Below, piece after piece: positions 11,524 through 22,784 of a stretch of 64,000 nt of DNA (positions are counted from its first letter, which is position 1; every line of letters starts with the position of its first letter). This DNA is from Bubalus kerabau. Taxonomy: Eukaryota; Chordata; Mammalia; Artiodactyla; Bovidae. The notes under the pieces were generated by a model. The model worked only from the letters and a program-made list of their open reading frames with translations, was not told where the DNA came from and made no database searches. The stretch lies in NCBI RefSeq assembly GCF_029407905.1, contig NC_073624.1, positions 117,180,001-117,244,000 of the forward strand, in the 5' to 3' direction. The translations under genes were made by a program, and so were the position numbers.

Positions 11524-11760
11524 TTTTTTTTTTTTTTAAGGTGGGATATGGTTTGCATTTATTAAAAAGTCTGAATGGGGACCAGAGGGAGAACAAGGAA
11601 GAACAGGAAATAATAGAAAGCGATCTGGCTCCAAGGCCGTCTCATCCCTAGGTGCCTGAAACACACAGCAGTTGGCTGAGAATTGATGTCTAGCAGCTGT
11701 GGGTCTCATCCGCTGAGAGCTCACAGTCCCTGGCCAACACTGGCTCAAATACATGATTCA
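11524..11760 (-). pseudogene. possible processed-transcript 3' end
   Basis: A run of 14 Ts (11524-11537) is followed 21 nt later by TTTATT (11558-11563). On the minus strand this reads as AATAAA, about 20 nt, then a poly(A) tail: the signature of a reverse-transcribed mRNA 3' end. A minus-strand open frame of 72 codons (11536-11754) is present but resembles no protein I know and may be 3' UTR. I could not find a matching target-site duplication, so the 5' limit is a guess. Confidence 0.3.
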
Positions 11761-12329
11761 ACACCGCTGGGCCAACTATACGAATATTCACCCATCAAAA
11801 TATGGCTCTTTATATTGAAATAAAAACGCAAACAAATAAAGCAAGAGTACTCCATCCCCTCCCATCACACTATAGAACAGAAACCGAGATACTTTCTTTA
11901 TAAGTAGCTAACAATAGATTTTTCCTGAACTTCTCTACTCATCATGGACTCGGAAGATGTCCTTTTTTATGCATGAGCTATGATTTGGAGGTTAACACAC
12001 AGGATTCATAATTTAGAGTATCTGCTAATTTTGCTACGGTGTTTCTGGTCAATACATATTAAAAAGGAGGAGTATGTATTTTATTAATCAATGACAATGA
12101 ATTATTAATGATCTCTGGTTTGGCAAAGGCTGATGCAGCCTATTTGATGACGGCCACACAGGCTGGCTTGCAAGCACCTCCCCTTGAGACTACCGGAAGC
12201 AGCTGCCACAGGGTTACACATTCCTTCAGCCGCCACCATCCTCTGTCCAAACGGTGGGACAGAACCCGCCCCGAGTAGGTTTCTCCCCAGTCACAGCCAG
12301 AGTGTCTTTGTTTCGTGTTACTTTTTCAG

Positions 12330-12387
12330 ATACGATTTCTTAAAAGATTCTACAGCTGAAAAAGTTTTGGGAAACTACTCCAGATTG
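12330..12387 (+). other. exon-like block, copy 1 (58 nt)
   Basis: Preceded by a pyrimidine-rich acceptor-like TTACTTTTTCAG and followed by a donor-like GTAAGC. The 58 nt are open, reading (R)YDFLKDSTAEKVLGNYSRL with the first base completing a codon. I do not recognise the peptide. The splice signals and frame are seen directly; that it is ever spliced is inference. Because 58 is not a multiple of three, including both copies in one transcript would shift the frame. Confidence 0.3.
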
Positions 12388-12491
12388 GTAAGCAGAGAAT
12401 TAGGCAAACAGGTGGTGTACAGAGAACCCCCATGTGGGTTTCTCCCCAGTCACAGCCAGAGTGTCTTTTTTTTTTAATGTTACATTTTTAG

Positions 12492-12549
12492 ACACGAGTT
12501 TTTAAAGGATTCTACAGCTGAAAGAGTTTTGGAAAACTACTCCCGATTG
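12492..12549 (+). other. exon-like block, copy 2 (58 nt)
   Basis: Same length and phase as copy 1. Acceptor-like TTACATTTTTAG lies before it and a strong donor GTAAGT after it. It reads (R)HEFLKDSTAERVLENYSRL. Relative to copy 1 there are 7 differences in 58 nt: three synonymous (TTC/TTT, AAA/AAG, AGA/CGA) and four giving Y/H, D/E, K/R and G/E. No stop and no indel. The flanking DNA is about as similar as the block, so purifying selection is not shown. Confidence 0.3.
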
Positions 12550-12718
12550 GTAAGTGGAGAGTTAGACAGGTGGTGTACATAGAACAGTGCAGTTCTACCT
12601 AAAAAAATGCTGCTTCCAGCCATAAGGCTTTGTGAATTTAAACCCTTCACCAACACCCAATTATATTTAAAATATTCCTTCCTGCTTAAAAAAGTAAAAT
12701 AATTAATAATAAAGGAAT

Positions 12719-12798
12719 CAAACCCAGGTCTGCTGCATTGCCAGCAGTCTCCTGCATTCCAGATGGATTCTTTACCCCCTGAGCCACTGGGGAAGCCC
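12719..12798 (-). mobile_element. Bov-tA SINE, tRNA part only
   Basis: Reverse of the Bov-tA 5' part, ending CCACTGGGGAAGCCC. Flanked by AATAAAGGAAT (12708-12718) and AATAAAAGAAT (12799-12809), a target-site duplication with one mismatch. This indicates that the truncated form was what inserted. Confidence 0.85.
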
Positions 12799-12809
12799 AA
12801 TAAAAGAAT

Positions 12810-13433
12810 AATGGCCCCCACATATCCAAACATCGTACCTGTTCCTCTAAATTAGGAGTTACGATTAATTAATTAGTGTGTATGTTTTAGATGAGTTAAT
12901 CTGAAAGTCTTTGTATCCATACCAGTGACTTACACTAACTTATTTTACGGAGGAAGCAAAAACCTGGGACTATGACATGTAAATTCATAGACGTGAAATG
13001 CCACAAGCTCGATGCGGTCTTTTCAAAGACTGAGGTTATGAAGTAAAGCTTAATACTGAAAATCCATTTTGCAAGCATTCTGATTGACAGGGAAGAAAAC
13101 ACAAGAGCCAAGAGCTGACTGCACATTCAGCATCAGCTCTCTAAATGCAGGTGAAGGTAGATAGAATTGGACTCATTTGTCTCTTTCTGTGAGAAGATAA
13201 ATCTCCCCCTTTCTAGTGCAGCTTTTTTATTTTAACCACTGTGAAATAAACTTCTCACAACCTAAGACATCTCCAAACTCCAGTTATTGACAGGATTTAT
13301 GAGACTCAGGCTTGGAGTAGGCTCTGAGGCCCCTTTTCCCTCATACCTTGTGTTCACTCCAGTCATGCACAACCTTGCCAGGACTGTCCTGAAGTCGGGG
13401 TGGTATTTTTCATTTGTAATAGTCCTAGCAAGA
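12810..13433. other. unique sequence, no gene seen
   Basis: No recognised repeat or exon. Short open frames lack known motifs. Confidence 0.4.
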
Positions 13434-13525
13434 GTTGTTGTTATTCAGTTGCTAAGTCATGTCCGGCTCTTTGTGACCCCACGGACTGCAGCATGCCAGG
13501 CTCCTCTGTCCTTTGCTATCTCAGT
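13434..13525 (-). mobile_element. BovB 3' tail fragment
   Basis: Reverse of the BovB/Bov 3' end: GTTGTTGTTATTCAGTTGC, GTCATGTCCGGCTCTTTG, then CCTCTGTCCTTTGCTATCTC. The last part is BovB rather than Bov-A sequence. Heavily 5' truncated. Confidence 0.75.
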
Positions 13526-16053
13526 TTATTCCTTTAATTTTAATTGGTGTTTTCCATATGTTCATACTTCTATATTTTGCATTATCTCCTTTTTACAAAA
13601 TACAAAGAATACTTTCTAGGAAATATTTCCATTTACAGATATTAAATTCATTATGAACATTGATTTCATGTTCATTCCTTGAGCCTTTCTGTATTCTGTA
13701 TTCCTTCCATCCTCCATTCCTTTTTCTTCTTGGCTAAACCATCAAATGACTCTCCTGCTATTTTACATTTTTGCTGATAAGCAGTTCCTGCAATTAACAA
13801 CCTTATCTTTCTATGTGTGAGAAAAACAAATTTAATGCCTTTTAATAAGGAAGTTGGAAGGACAAGGAGACATTTTATTGCCATGTTGATTTTGATAAGA
13901 CTGAAAATACCTGATGGGCTGGTGACTGCACAGAATAATTATGCACGTGGTTTTTCGTTCCTCTTTATATTGGTACTTCAATATTTCTTGTAGCTGTATC
14001 TCTGAATAGCTAGTTATACAATGTAGAAATCATGAACAAACATCTCTCTGAACGATGTGATGGCCCTAAAGTCAGTTTCTCTTTGTATCTGATTCAAATC
14101 TTGTGTTTGTTGCTCTCAGCTGACCAACCCCAGGGCTGAGAATCAGAAAACATGGTTCCAGCCCTTCCAAAAATTTGCTCTTGACTTACGGAAACCAGCC
14201 TGATATTTCCTTCCTTTTCTGTAAATCAGGAGTGTGTGTGTATGTAAAAGATCTCTGAAATCTCTTCCAGGTCCAGCATTCTACAATTGCAGCTAATTCA
14301 TTTCAAAAGGAAAAAAAAAAAAAAAAAAGCCTATTTCCAGAAAAAAATCTGCTTTAAGGCTTTTAAAGTTAAAAACCCTTTGAAATGTGGATAATAGGGT
14401 CTCCATTTATCTGGGGCTAAATGTTTGCACATCCAAAATGAAGGCTGAATAAAGCCTATTGCTTTGAAATGAGGGAAGTCTCTAAGATCGCAATGGGTCC
14501 CTAACAGAAAGACCTCTGTGAGGCTCATCAGAGTGGCTTCTACCCTTATTTCCTGTCCATCCACATGCTGAATCCTGTGACGTGGGTGTTTCTGTAATTT
14601 CATTCTACAAAGAGGAAAACTGTTGGTGTTGCAGAGAGTGGTTATTGCCTTGGGCAGGCCCATCAGAGTCTACACAGCTCCGGAGGGTGAATAAGAATCA
14701 TCTTCCAGACTCTGGTGATTCTTGTTAACGATCTTCCTTGGGGTGTCTTCAGGACTGTTCCCTTTAAGTCAAGGGCAAACAATGAGAATGAACTCATAGT
14801 GTTCTCTGAATAAAAACTCTTCAGATAGGGCCACACAGCAGCTAGGGAAGCAGAAGGTTAACCGGGTGTCAGGGTGCCTTCTCCATTAGGTTGGCAGCTC
14901 GTAGAGGGGAGGGCTTCTGCTTTATTGAATTCGGTGAATTAAGAAGTACCCTCCAGCCCCACCCTCACGTCTGAACTCTTTCCATTTTCACAATGAAGGT
15001 GAGTATATTCATTTATCCTTCAGGGCAGGAAAAAGATTTAAAATTTGGAACCTCCTATAGGACCCAGCACTGCTCCAGGCTCTCCACAAAGTTGCTCAAT
15101 CTGTGACTCCGTAAGCACTCAGTATCTGCTTGCTGATAGTGAATCACCTGGGCTGACCAGAAAAAACATGAGAAGGTTTGGACTGGGAACCCCTTGATAA
15201 ACTGCTGATTTAGTCTCTCAGGGTATTTCTCCTGCCCCCCATCCCCACTAGACTGTTTTGAAAAGTAAGAATTCTCAGTGAATCCCTCAGGGTCCCAGTC
15301 ACCCTTGCTAAAGCAGAGGTCAAGACCCAAGAACCGTGGGCTTTAATTATGGTTTAAGGAAACAGTGCTTCCACTTTGGCAGCCTTTCTAATTAGTGACA
15401 CTGGAAGATTCAAGCATGTAACCCAAGGTGTTCTCAGCAAATTTCTACAGCTTTTAAATCCATCTTCGATACCAACTCTGCCCTTTCAACACTCCTCCTT
15501 TTTTTAAAGGGCAAAGCTTAACCATTACATAATATTACATATTTTTTGAGCTTGTATTTTGCACCATACACCCTGTGTGACCATTATACTGACAAAAGAG
15601 AAAAGATGCTTATTGAAATAAGTTGTTCACTCCAGTAAATTCTCGTGATAATCAAACCAAAGCAACCGAGATTATCTTTCTGAGCATTTGGTCGCAATAT
15701 TCTGTCTTTAAGAGTTTATCATAAAAGGATTTCACTTACATTTATAAAGATGTCTTCTTCCATTTATCCTTTGATGATTCAGAGTATTAAATTTTACTAG
15801 CGTTTCTCTTTCTCCAAGCTCAGCAAGTTAAGACAGCGTCATCATTGATTTCTGCGTCATGTTAGAGCAAACATATTTCTTTCTCCTTTTTCCTTCAAAG
15901 AAATAAAATCTTTATGTGTCCTCTGCGTGGGTTAGGGGAAGTAACAATACTAGGGTTTGTTCCAGTCCGTTGTACTAACTTCAGAGGTAAGGACTGTAAT
16001 CCTTTCAAGCACTGCCCCCTAGTGGGAAGAATAAATATCAACACTTTAGGATT
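13526..16053. other. mostly unique stretch with one MIR
   Basis: About 2.5 kb with no recognised gene; contains an A-run (about 14311-14328) and the MIR at 14125-14283. 15640-15870 is repeat-free and has paired GCGTCAT sites (15836-15842 and 15855-15861) and a TCF/LEF-like CCTTTGATG (15768-15776). This is a weak hint of regulatory DNA. Confidence 0.35.
14125..14283 (+). mobile_element. MIR SINE
   Basis: MIR-like order: GAGAATCAGAAAACATGGTTC, TTGCTCTTGACTTACGG, TTTCTGTAAATCAGG, and the 3' block GATCTCTGAAATCTCTTCCA..CAGCATTCTAC. Ancient and diverged. Confidence 0.65.
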
Positions 16054-16320
16054 TGGAAGGACTGATGCTGAAGCTGAAGCTCCAATACTTCAGTCACCTG
16101 ATGCGAAGAACTGACTCCCTGGAAAAGACCCTGATGCTGGGAAAGATTGAGGGCAGGAGGAGAAGGGGACGACAGAGGATGAGATGGTTGTATGGCATCA
16201 CCAACTCGATGGACATGAGTTTGAGCAAGCTCTGGGAGTTGGTGAGGGACAGGGAAGCCTGGTGTGCTGCAGTCCACGGGGTCGCAAAGAGTCGGACACA
16301 GCTGAGCAACTGAACTGAGC
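16054..16320 (+). mobile_element. BovB LINE 3' end, 5' truncated
   Basis: Begins TGGAAGGACTGATGCTGAAG and encodes the C-terminal BovB block (MEGLMLKLKLQYFSHLMRR, then GRQRMRW). Ends with AGCAACTGAACTGAG. The frame from 16053 to 16313 is open for 86 codons, to a family-like stop. Confidence 0.93.
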
Positions 16321-16849
16321 TAAGATCTACCATTTGCAAACTGCCTTCCACCAAACCACCCTGGACTTTTCCTGGGAGACATTTTTGACCCGTTTACTCA
16401 CATGAATTAAAATAACTCTTAGTAAGAAAAGTTCTGACAGAAAGTGTGTCTTTATCTGTACCAGCTCATCCAAACAGCTGAATAGATGGGAGAAGGGGGC
16501 TTGCGCCCCAGCACAGGTCCGCTGACCATCTGGTAAAGTGCAAAGCAATGGAGCGAGCACAATGCCTGCATTTCTAAAAATCAGTACCTGACTATCGTGT
16601 TGACAAACTTGCTATTTATTCTGAAATTAATTGCTGTGTGGAACAAACATTTACATTTCTTTGAATCTATGTGCAACTGAAGTCTTCCTGGATGATTAAT
16701 GTGATAGCTCAGAATTTGTGTTTATAAACTACTGCCCTTTGGAATTCAATGATTATCTGCATTTTCCACATTATTTTTCTCTCATTTTATTTAATATAAT
16801 GACTGACTTTGAAATGATAAGTGAATATCCAACACAGTCTATCAGGTTC

Positions 16850-17053
16850 AGGTTTGGGGGCACTAGAATCAGACAGACCTGGGCGAGCCATTTATTGGCG
16901 AGTTGGCTTTTTAAAATCTCAGTTTCCTCCACTATAAAATGGGGTTCATAACTGTGTCTTCCTCCAAGGATTTAATCGTGAACCTACTTGTCAGATGATG
17001 CTTGAAAAATACTTAACCCAGGGCCTGGCTCTTCACAAATACTAAATAAACAT
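16850..17053 (+). mobile_element. MIR SINE
   Basis: MIR order: CACTAGAATCAGACAGACCTGGG, ATCTCAGTTTCCTCCACTAT, AAATGGGGTTCATAAC, and the end GGGCCTGGCTCTTCACAAATACTAAATAAAC. Confidence 0.75.
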
Positions 17054-17070
17054 TAGATATTCTTTTATAT

Positions 17071-17151
17071 TGGAGAAGGAAATGGCAACCCACTCCAGTG
17101 TTCTTGCCTGGAGAATCATATGGACTGAAGTGACTCAGCATGCACGCACAC
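17071..17151 (+). mobile_element. Bov-A SINE, internally shortened
   Basis: Bov-A core GGAGAAGGAAATGGCAACCC jumps from the ATGGACTGAAG region straight to the GACTCAGCATGCACGCACA tail. A perfect 12-bp target-site duplication ATTCTTTTATAT flanks it (17059-17070 and 17152-17163). The deletion was therefore probably present in the inserting RNA or arose afterwards inside the element. Confidence 0.93.
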
Positions 17152-17163
17152 ATTCTTTTATAT

Positions 17164-18268
17164 CTCTCTCATTATTTTTGTTGTTGTTGTTGACATAGCC
17201 TCTAGAGACCTCTTTATCCCCTAACCAAGCCCTAAGTCAGTTTCCTGGCAGAGCATGAGGGACACTATTTAGAGGTCATTAACGAGTTCACTTTTGCCAG
17301 TTCCTGTTTGGTGTGTATACTCAGCTGGACTCATACTTCTTCCTCTCCATTGGATTTTTATGTTCGACACCTCCTTAGGGGACAGTTCCAGATCAGGTGT
17401 CATTTCACAGCAAGAAGCCAAATTGTATGACTGCTTCCATACACTCAAGAGCATGAACGCAACCAAGCTGACTGTTGCTGCTGGCAGTTCCCAGAATAGT
17501 GTTCCAACCTCCACATCCACAGGAGCAGAAACCACAGGCTTGTAAAAGGGGGCACTCCTGGGAAGCCAAGCTTGGGAGATAATCTCTGAAACAGTCATAC
17601 TTTTCATTGCCTCGTAGATTATGTCTAATGCCCTTTTCAAGGGTATAAAATAATTTTCAGCACTTCTCTACCATAAACAGCTTCATCCTTCCATAAACCA
17701 GGCCAGTTGCCCAGCTGTGAACGTTTTCTGCAAGACAATGATGGCCCCTGAGGCTTCTGAGTGGCCAAGCCCTGGATTTAGTCCTCAGCTCTGCACTTGC
17801 TGAAAGATGCCCTTGAGTCTTCATTCTTGCTCAGTGTCCTATGAAAACTGCTCAGGCTGCCACCACCTGATCCCAGTGGCTCACGACCTCCTGACCCTGA
17901 CCTGTCAGTTGACTCCCTCAGTTTTTCCTTCATAAACAAAGCTCAGACATCCGTTGGGCTAGACAAGGGATGATGGTTGAGGTTAGAACAGGGTTCAAAA
18001 GTCAACAGAGGAATCCAATTACTTCTCTGCAGAAGCAAATCCAGTGTGAATTCTCCAAAGTCAGGTGTCTGCCTGGTGTGCAAGGTGGTGAGAATCCAGA
18101 TGGAAGACAAAAGAAAGGACTCAGTGAGGCAAACATCTTCCAGATCTGGTTCTCAAAACTAACAGTCTGACACTATTTGGAAAAAGGTCAACGCATGCTG
18201 TTGTACTTATGAGAGTTCCTGAGCTCCAAAGAGAGAAGGAAATGGAGAACTAAAAATTCTTCCCAAAA
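17164..18268. other. unique sequence, no gene seen
   Basis: Contains a (GTT)5 run (about 17179-17193). The 123-codon minus-strand frame (17269-17640) and the 83-codon plus frame inside it have no recognisable domain. Confidence 0.4.
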
Positions 18269-18820
18269 CAGGCATACCTCAGAGATATTGTGGGTTGGGT
18301 TCCAGACCATTGCAATAAAGTGGATAATGCGATAAAGTGAGTCACATGAATTTTCTGGTTTTCTAGTGCTTGCAAAAGTTATGTTTGCACTATACTATAG
18401 TGTATTAAGTATGCAATAGCATTATGTTTAAAAAAGTATATACACTTTCGTCAAAAATACTTTATTCTTAAAAAAAATGTAAGCCATTATCTGAGCCTTC
18501 AGTGAGGTAAAGGGGTTGAACTATTTTGAGAATTATCAAACTCGGACATAGAGCAGTGAATATATGAAAAATTTGTACCTTCCCCCTAATTTTTCTGTCA
18601 ACCCTAAACTGTTCTTTAAAAATAGTCTCAATAATAATATTTTAGAAATATTATTTAAATTATTTTAAAATTATTATTTAAAAACTGTGACACAGAGTGA
18701 GCAAATGCCCTGGAAAAAGGACTTACTTGATACAGGGTTGACACAAATCTTCAATTTGTAACAAAATATTGTATCTGTGAAACACAGTAAAGCCCAGAGC
18801 AACAAAGTAAGATATGCCTG
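18269..18820. mobile_element. Tigger1-type DNA transposon, non-autonomous
   Basis: Ends are inverted: CAGGCATACCTCAGAGATAT at 18269 and the complement-type ATATGCCTG at 18820. Next to the left end is TTCCAGACCATTGCAATAAAG; near the right end are CTTCAATTTGT and CAGTAAAGCCCAGAGCAACAAAG. All match Tigger1 (pogo/Tc1-mariner). The transposase-coding centre is missing. 18525-18640 looks unrelated to Tigger and may be an insertion. Confidence 0.85.
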
Positions 18821-19152
18821 ATGGAATTAATTCTTGAGAAAAAACTTAGGACTTCATGTCTTTTGGCCGAGATGTGACATGTTCAGGGACATTGAACTCA
18901 TTCAGCCTCATGTGTTTCTATTTTTAAAAACAAAGTGAAAATAGCCTATTTCTTCAGGCTTTCCTCAGGCAAATTGTTGGACTAGTTTAGACTGTTCTCC
19001 AGAGAATGATTTCTTTCCTTGGACATTACAGGCAGGACTCGTAAAACACCAAAATCCACTTGAAGTCACATATCTGGTATCACTTTCAGTAGACTAATGG
19101 AAGTTAAGAAGAGTAACAAAGTACAGTTTTAAAGAATCAGTGAATCTTTCGT
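18821..19152. other. unique sequence, no gene seen
   Basis: No recognised repeat or exon. Confidence 0.4.
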
Positions 19153-19163
19153 TAGAAATCTTT

Positions 19164-19492
19164 CTTTTAATTGGTTTTCAGCTGTAAGGGTCTCCGTTGC
19201 TGTGTGCGGGCTTTCTCTAGTTGTGGTGAGTGGGGGCTCCTCACCAGTTGTGATGCGGGGCTTCTCACTCTGGGGGCTTCTCTTGTTGGGGAGCGTGGTC
19301 TCTAGGGCGCACGGGCTTCAGTCGTTGCTGCACGTGGGCTTAAGTTGCAGCTCCCGGGGCCCAGAGCTCAAGCTCAGTAGATGTGGTGCATGCGCTTAGC
19401 TGCCCTGAGGCATGTGGAATCTTTGCAGACCAGGGACTGAGCCTTATGCATTGACAGGTGGATTCTTAACCACTGGACCATCAGGGAAATCC
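19164..19492 (-). mobile_element. CHR SINE
   Basis: Reverse of a cetartiodactyl CHR (tRNA-derived) SINE: GCGGGCTTTCTCTAGTTG, GGCTTCTCTTGTTGGGGAGC, GGGCGCACGGGCTTCAG, and the reversed 5' end GATTCTTAACCACTGGACC. A perfect 11-bp duplication TAGAAATCTTT flanks it (19153-19163 and 19493-19503). Confidence 0.93.
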
Positions 19493-19590
19493 TAGAAATC
19501 TTTAAATGGGAAAAATAGTAATAGTAATGATTCTGATAATATTTTTCCGGAGGGTGACAACTTAATTATTGATAGAGTAAATTTCATGCC

Positions 19591-19866
19591 TGCTACTGCT
19601 ACTGCTAAGTCACTTCAGTCGTGTCCGACTCTGTGCGACCCCATAGACGGCAGCCCACCAGGCTCCCCCGTCCCTGGGATTCTCCAGGCAAGAACACTGG
19701 AGTGGGTTGCCATTTCCTTCTCCAATGCATGAAAGTGAAAAGTGAAAGTGAAGTTGCTCAGTCGCATTCGACCCTCAGCGACCCCATGGACCGCAGCTTT
19801 TCAGGCTCCTCCATCCATGGGATTTTCCAGGCAAGAGTACTGGAGTGGGGTGCCATTGCCTTCTCC
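19591..19866 (-). mobile_element. Bov-A2 SINE (dimer)
   Basis: Two Bov-A monomers in reverse orientation joined by the GAAAGTGAAAAGTGAAAGTG linker; begins with a CTG-rich tail. Flanked by AAATTTCATGCC (19579-19590) and AAATTTAATGCC (19867-19878). Confidence 0.95.
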
Positions 19867-19879
19867 AAATTTAATGCCT

Positions 19880-20704
19880 AGTTATTTTTAAATCAGTTGA
19901 TTACATCAGCATTGTTACCCTCACAGTGACAGCTTATGATTAACTGTACATGCCACAGGTATTTTCTCACAGATAAACTGAGTGCTGAAAGTCAAAATGA
20001 TGTTCTTGTTAGAGCAGATCGATAGGAGGAAGAATTTCCCTTTAAAATATCTCTTGCACATGGTTGGAGGAATGATGAGTCATGTTTAATTATCTAAGAA
20101 GGAAATTCACCCAAATGTCATTTTATCTTTTTGGTCCTTTGGGGACTAGTGGATGTGAAAGATGGAAAAATACCTTTGAACAGATGCATAAAAGCCAAAA
20201 ACTCAACAACTAATACTTTTCTGCCTCACAAACCTCCAACATCTCCCTGATGATAACAGGTAGATTGGAGGCAATGAATTGCAAATTTTATGACCACATT
20301 TTGGTGCTTGAGGTCAGCCCTCTTATTTGATCCCATCCTGTTTGAAAGATGGAATGAGCGATTCAGGCAGACAGAGTCAGGCAACAGGTGAGCCCAGGTG
20401 AAACATGTGACATGGGTCTTTAGAGCTGAGAGTTCAGGTCCCCTTTCCAGTATCCTTTGACCTTTGTGATATTATAATACAGTGAATGTAAGATTTCACC
20501 AAATTTAGAGGGCTCCTCTGACTCATTTCTTTGACTCTTTCTGAGGTTGCATGAAACTTCTGCTTCAGGACACTTTTCATGGTTGAATCAGGTTTCAGAG
20601 AACCATTAAGACATGCAGCTGAAAATGCATCTTGCAGAAGTGAAGAAAGGGCCCAGAATTTAAGGGGCAACTCCCCAAACAGAAATGCTGCAGCTCAGTC
20701 AGAA
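19880..20704. other. unique sequence, no gene seen
   Basis: No recognised repeat. A 78-codon minus-strand frame (20434-20670) has no known motif. Confidence 0.4.
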
Positions 20705-21190
20705 AACACTGATTAAATACCTACTACATTCCAATCACTATTCTAAATTTTGGAGATACCACAGTGACTAAAATGAAAACGAACAAACATCCCTGCCCTC
20801 TAAGACTTTATGTTGCAGTAATGTTGTTATTGTTCTTTAACTATAATTAGCACTTCTCCTTTTAGGCCATTTCCACATTGTATTGTCAAACTCTATTTGT
20901 ATTATACAGGGATGCATTTGGCTACAAGTAAGAAAAATTGACCAAAAATGGTTTAAACAAATAGAGTTTTCTTTTGTACTTTGCAAGAGGCTGGATATAG
21001 ATTGCCTGGAGGCTTATGTAGCTCAAACGTATCATGGAGGATTTAGGCTGTCTCTCTCTTCATGCTCTCCCATGCTTAGCATGATGCTCATGTCTCATGG
21101 TTTCAGGACGGTTGCTGGAGCTCCTGCCATTATGTTTCCACTCACAGCAGCAAGAAGGGAGACAGGTGTGAAGCCAGCTGTGTCTAAGAT
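20705..21190. repeat. old interspersed repeat remnants, family uncertain
   Basis: 20705-20815 has the widespread mammalian pattern AAATACCTACTACATTCCAA..GGAGATACCACAGTGACTAAAA..ATCCCTGCCCTCTAAGA. 20890-21190 resembles an old LTR/MaLR-like repeat (TCATGGTTTCAGGACGGTTG, GGAGCTCCTGCCATTATG). The 129-codon open frame at 20883-21272 overlaps it and is not a gene. Confidence 0.45.
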
Positions 21191-21679
21191 TTATTTAAAG
21201 AAGAAACTTTTCACAAAAACTCTACTAACATACTTCAGATTATGTGTCACTGAACAGAACTGTGTCACATGACTACCCATATCTGCAGGAGAGACTGAGG
21301 AAGTAAGTATACAGGATTCACAGCCTTGACAGTGAAGATAATCAAGAAAGGTGCCAAGCCAGCCAACCTGTAGTGTAGATAACGGAGTCGAGTTACATTT
21401 AAACATAAGACTGGTTAATTTTTGCATCTGGTAATTTTCTTAATAAGTAACTAAATGCATGCATGTCTTGTCAAAGTACACAATGTCCTGTCACAAGAAC
21501 CTGAATAAGTCAATAACTGGATGAATGAACTGGCTGGTGAGACTGGCACTTGCAAAAGGTTTCCTGAAACTACATGAACAACTGCTTTGACCCTTTGACT
21601 CATTTGATTGCTTTTTTCAATGGAAATTATGAATATGTCTGAATATCATCTTACTTGACAAAGTTGGCATGTTTTCTTC

Positions 21680-22045
21680 TCTTTATCAAATTTATTTTAG
21701 CCATTGTAAAAGCAATACATGTTCATCATAGAAACTTTGAAAAATAGTGTAGACATAGAAAGTAAAATGACCTAATGCCTCAATCCCCCTTCATATATTA
21801 ACTCTATTTTTATTACATTTCCTTCTAGTCTGCTTGCTGTGCATTTTGAAAAAATGAAGTATAGTTGGTTTACAATGTTGGGTTAGTTTCAGATGTACAG
21901 CTGAACAATTCAGATAGACAGATAAGTATTTATTCAGATTTGTTTCCATTATAGGATATCACAAGATGTTGACTGTAGTTCCCTGTGCTATTCAGTAGGT
22001 CCTTATATAACAGTTTATTTATTTTAAATATAATAGTGTGTAAAG
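21680..22045 (-). mobile_element. L1 3' ends: old L1M, then artiodactyl L1
   Basis: 21680-21838 resembles an old L1 3' region (GTAAAAGCAATACATGTTC..ACATTTCCTTCTAGTCTG). 21850-22045 is the reverse of a cetartiodactyl L1 3' UTR (AAGTATAGTTGGTTTACAATG, GTTCCCTGTGCTATTCAGTA, TATAATAGTGTG). Confidence 0.7.
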
Positions 22046-22439
22046 TTAGCATGCTTTTGAAAATTCCATTCAACAATCACTTATCAACCAGTGGTCATAA
22101 GCTGAGGACTATACTAGGTCAGGGAGATGCAAATTAGATAAGATAAGGAGCAAATGGTCAAGAAGAAGGGAAAAGTAAGCAAACGGGTTTTATAGGATCC
22201 TGAAGTGGGTCATCTAACTTTGCCTGGGGAAATGAGAACTGTTGTGAAGTGTCGTGTGTGTGCTTTTCCATGGTGAGTGGAGAGGGAGACGGAAGGAAAA
22301 GGAAGAGGAAAGAAGAGTGAGAGAGGCTTTTTCTGCCTAAGGGAAAGGCCTGTGAGGGTCACACAGGCATGTGAGTACACAACAAATAAGGCAAGCATTT
22401 TGGTGTGATTGTGTGGCAGAGGAAAAACTTGATGGATGT
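22046..22439. other. unique sequence, no gene seen
   Basis: No recognised repeat. The 129-codon minus-strand open frame that spans into the adjacent MIR (22210-22599) has no known domain. Confidence 0.4.
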
Positions 22440-22635
22440 TGGAATCAAGCATATCTAAGTTTGAATTCCAATTCAGGTTCTTCCTTGTGAGACCTGTTAA
22501 GCTCCTGAGTGTCTCAATTTCATTGACCCTAAAATGGGAATAAAAATACCTCTGTGATAGGGAATCTGGAGGATGAAATACACAATGACATATGCACAAC
22601 TTTGGCTACAGTGCTTGAGACAGAGTACTCAAAGA
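22440..22635 (+). mobile_element. MIR SINE
   Basis: MIR order: AGTTTGAATTCCAATTCAGG, GACCTGTTAAGCTCCTGAG, TCTCAATTTCATTGACCCTAAAATGGG, GATGAAATACACAATGAC, and the end CAGTGCTTGAGACAGAGTACTC. Confidence 0.72.
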
Positions 22636-22784
22636 CTGTATCTGTGTACTGGTTATCATCACTAATACGTGACCAAGTCTAGATCATCGTTTCGGGAGAG
22701 TAATGGAGACAAGGAAGGAGAGGTCAGCAGGTGTAGCTCAGGGAGGACACATGTCAAGCTATGGTCAGTTGAAAAATACAGCAA

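Larger units (their letters stand above)
12278..12592 (+). repeat. direct tandem duplication, about 159-bp unit
   Basis: Copy 1 is 12278-12436 and copy 2 is 12437-12592. The first 32 bp of each (GGTTTCTCCCCAGTCACAGC onward) are identical. The rest is about 85-88% identical by eye, with small indels mainly in a T-run (12467-12475). Both copies end with GGTGGTGTACA.AGAAC. Each copy holds the exon-like block described separately. It is not a repeat family I recognise. Confidence 0.9.
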
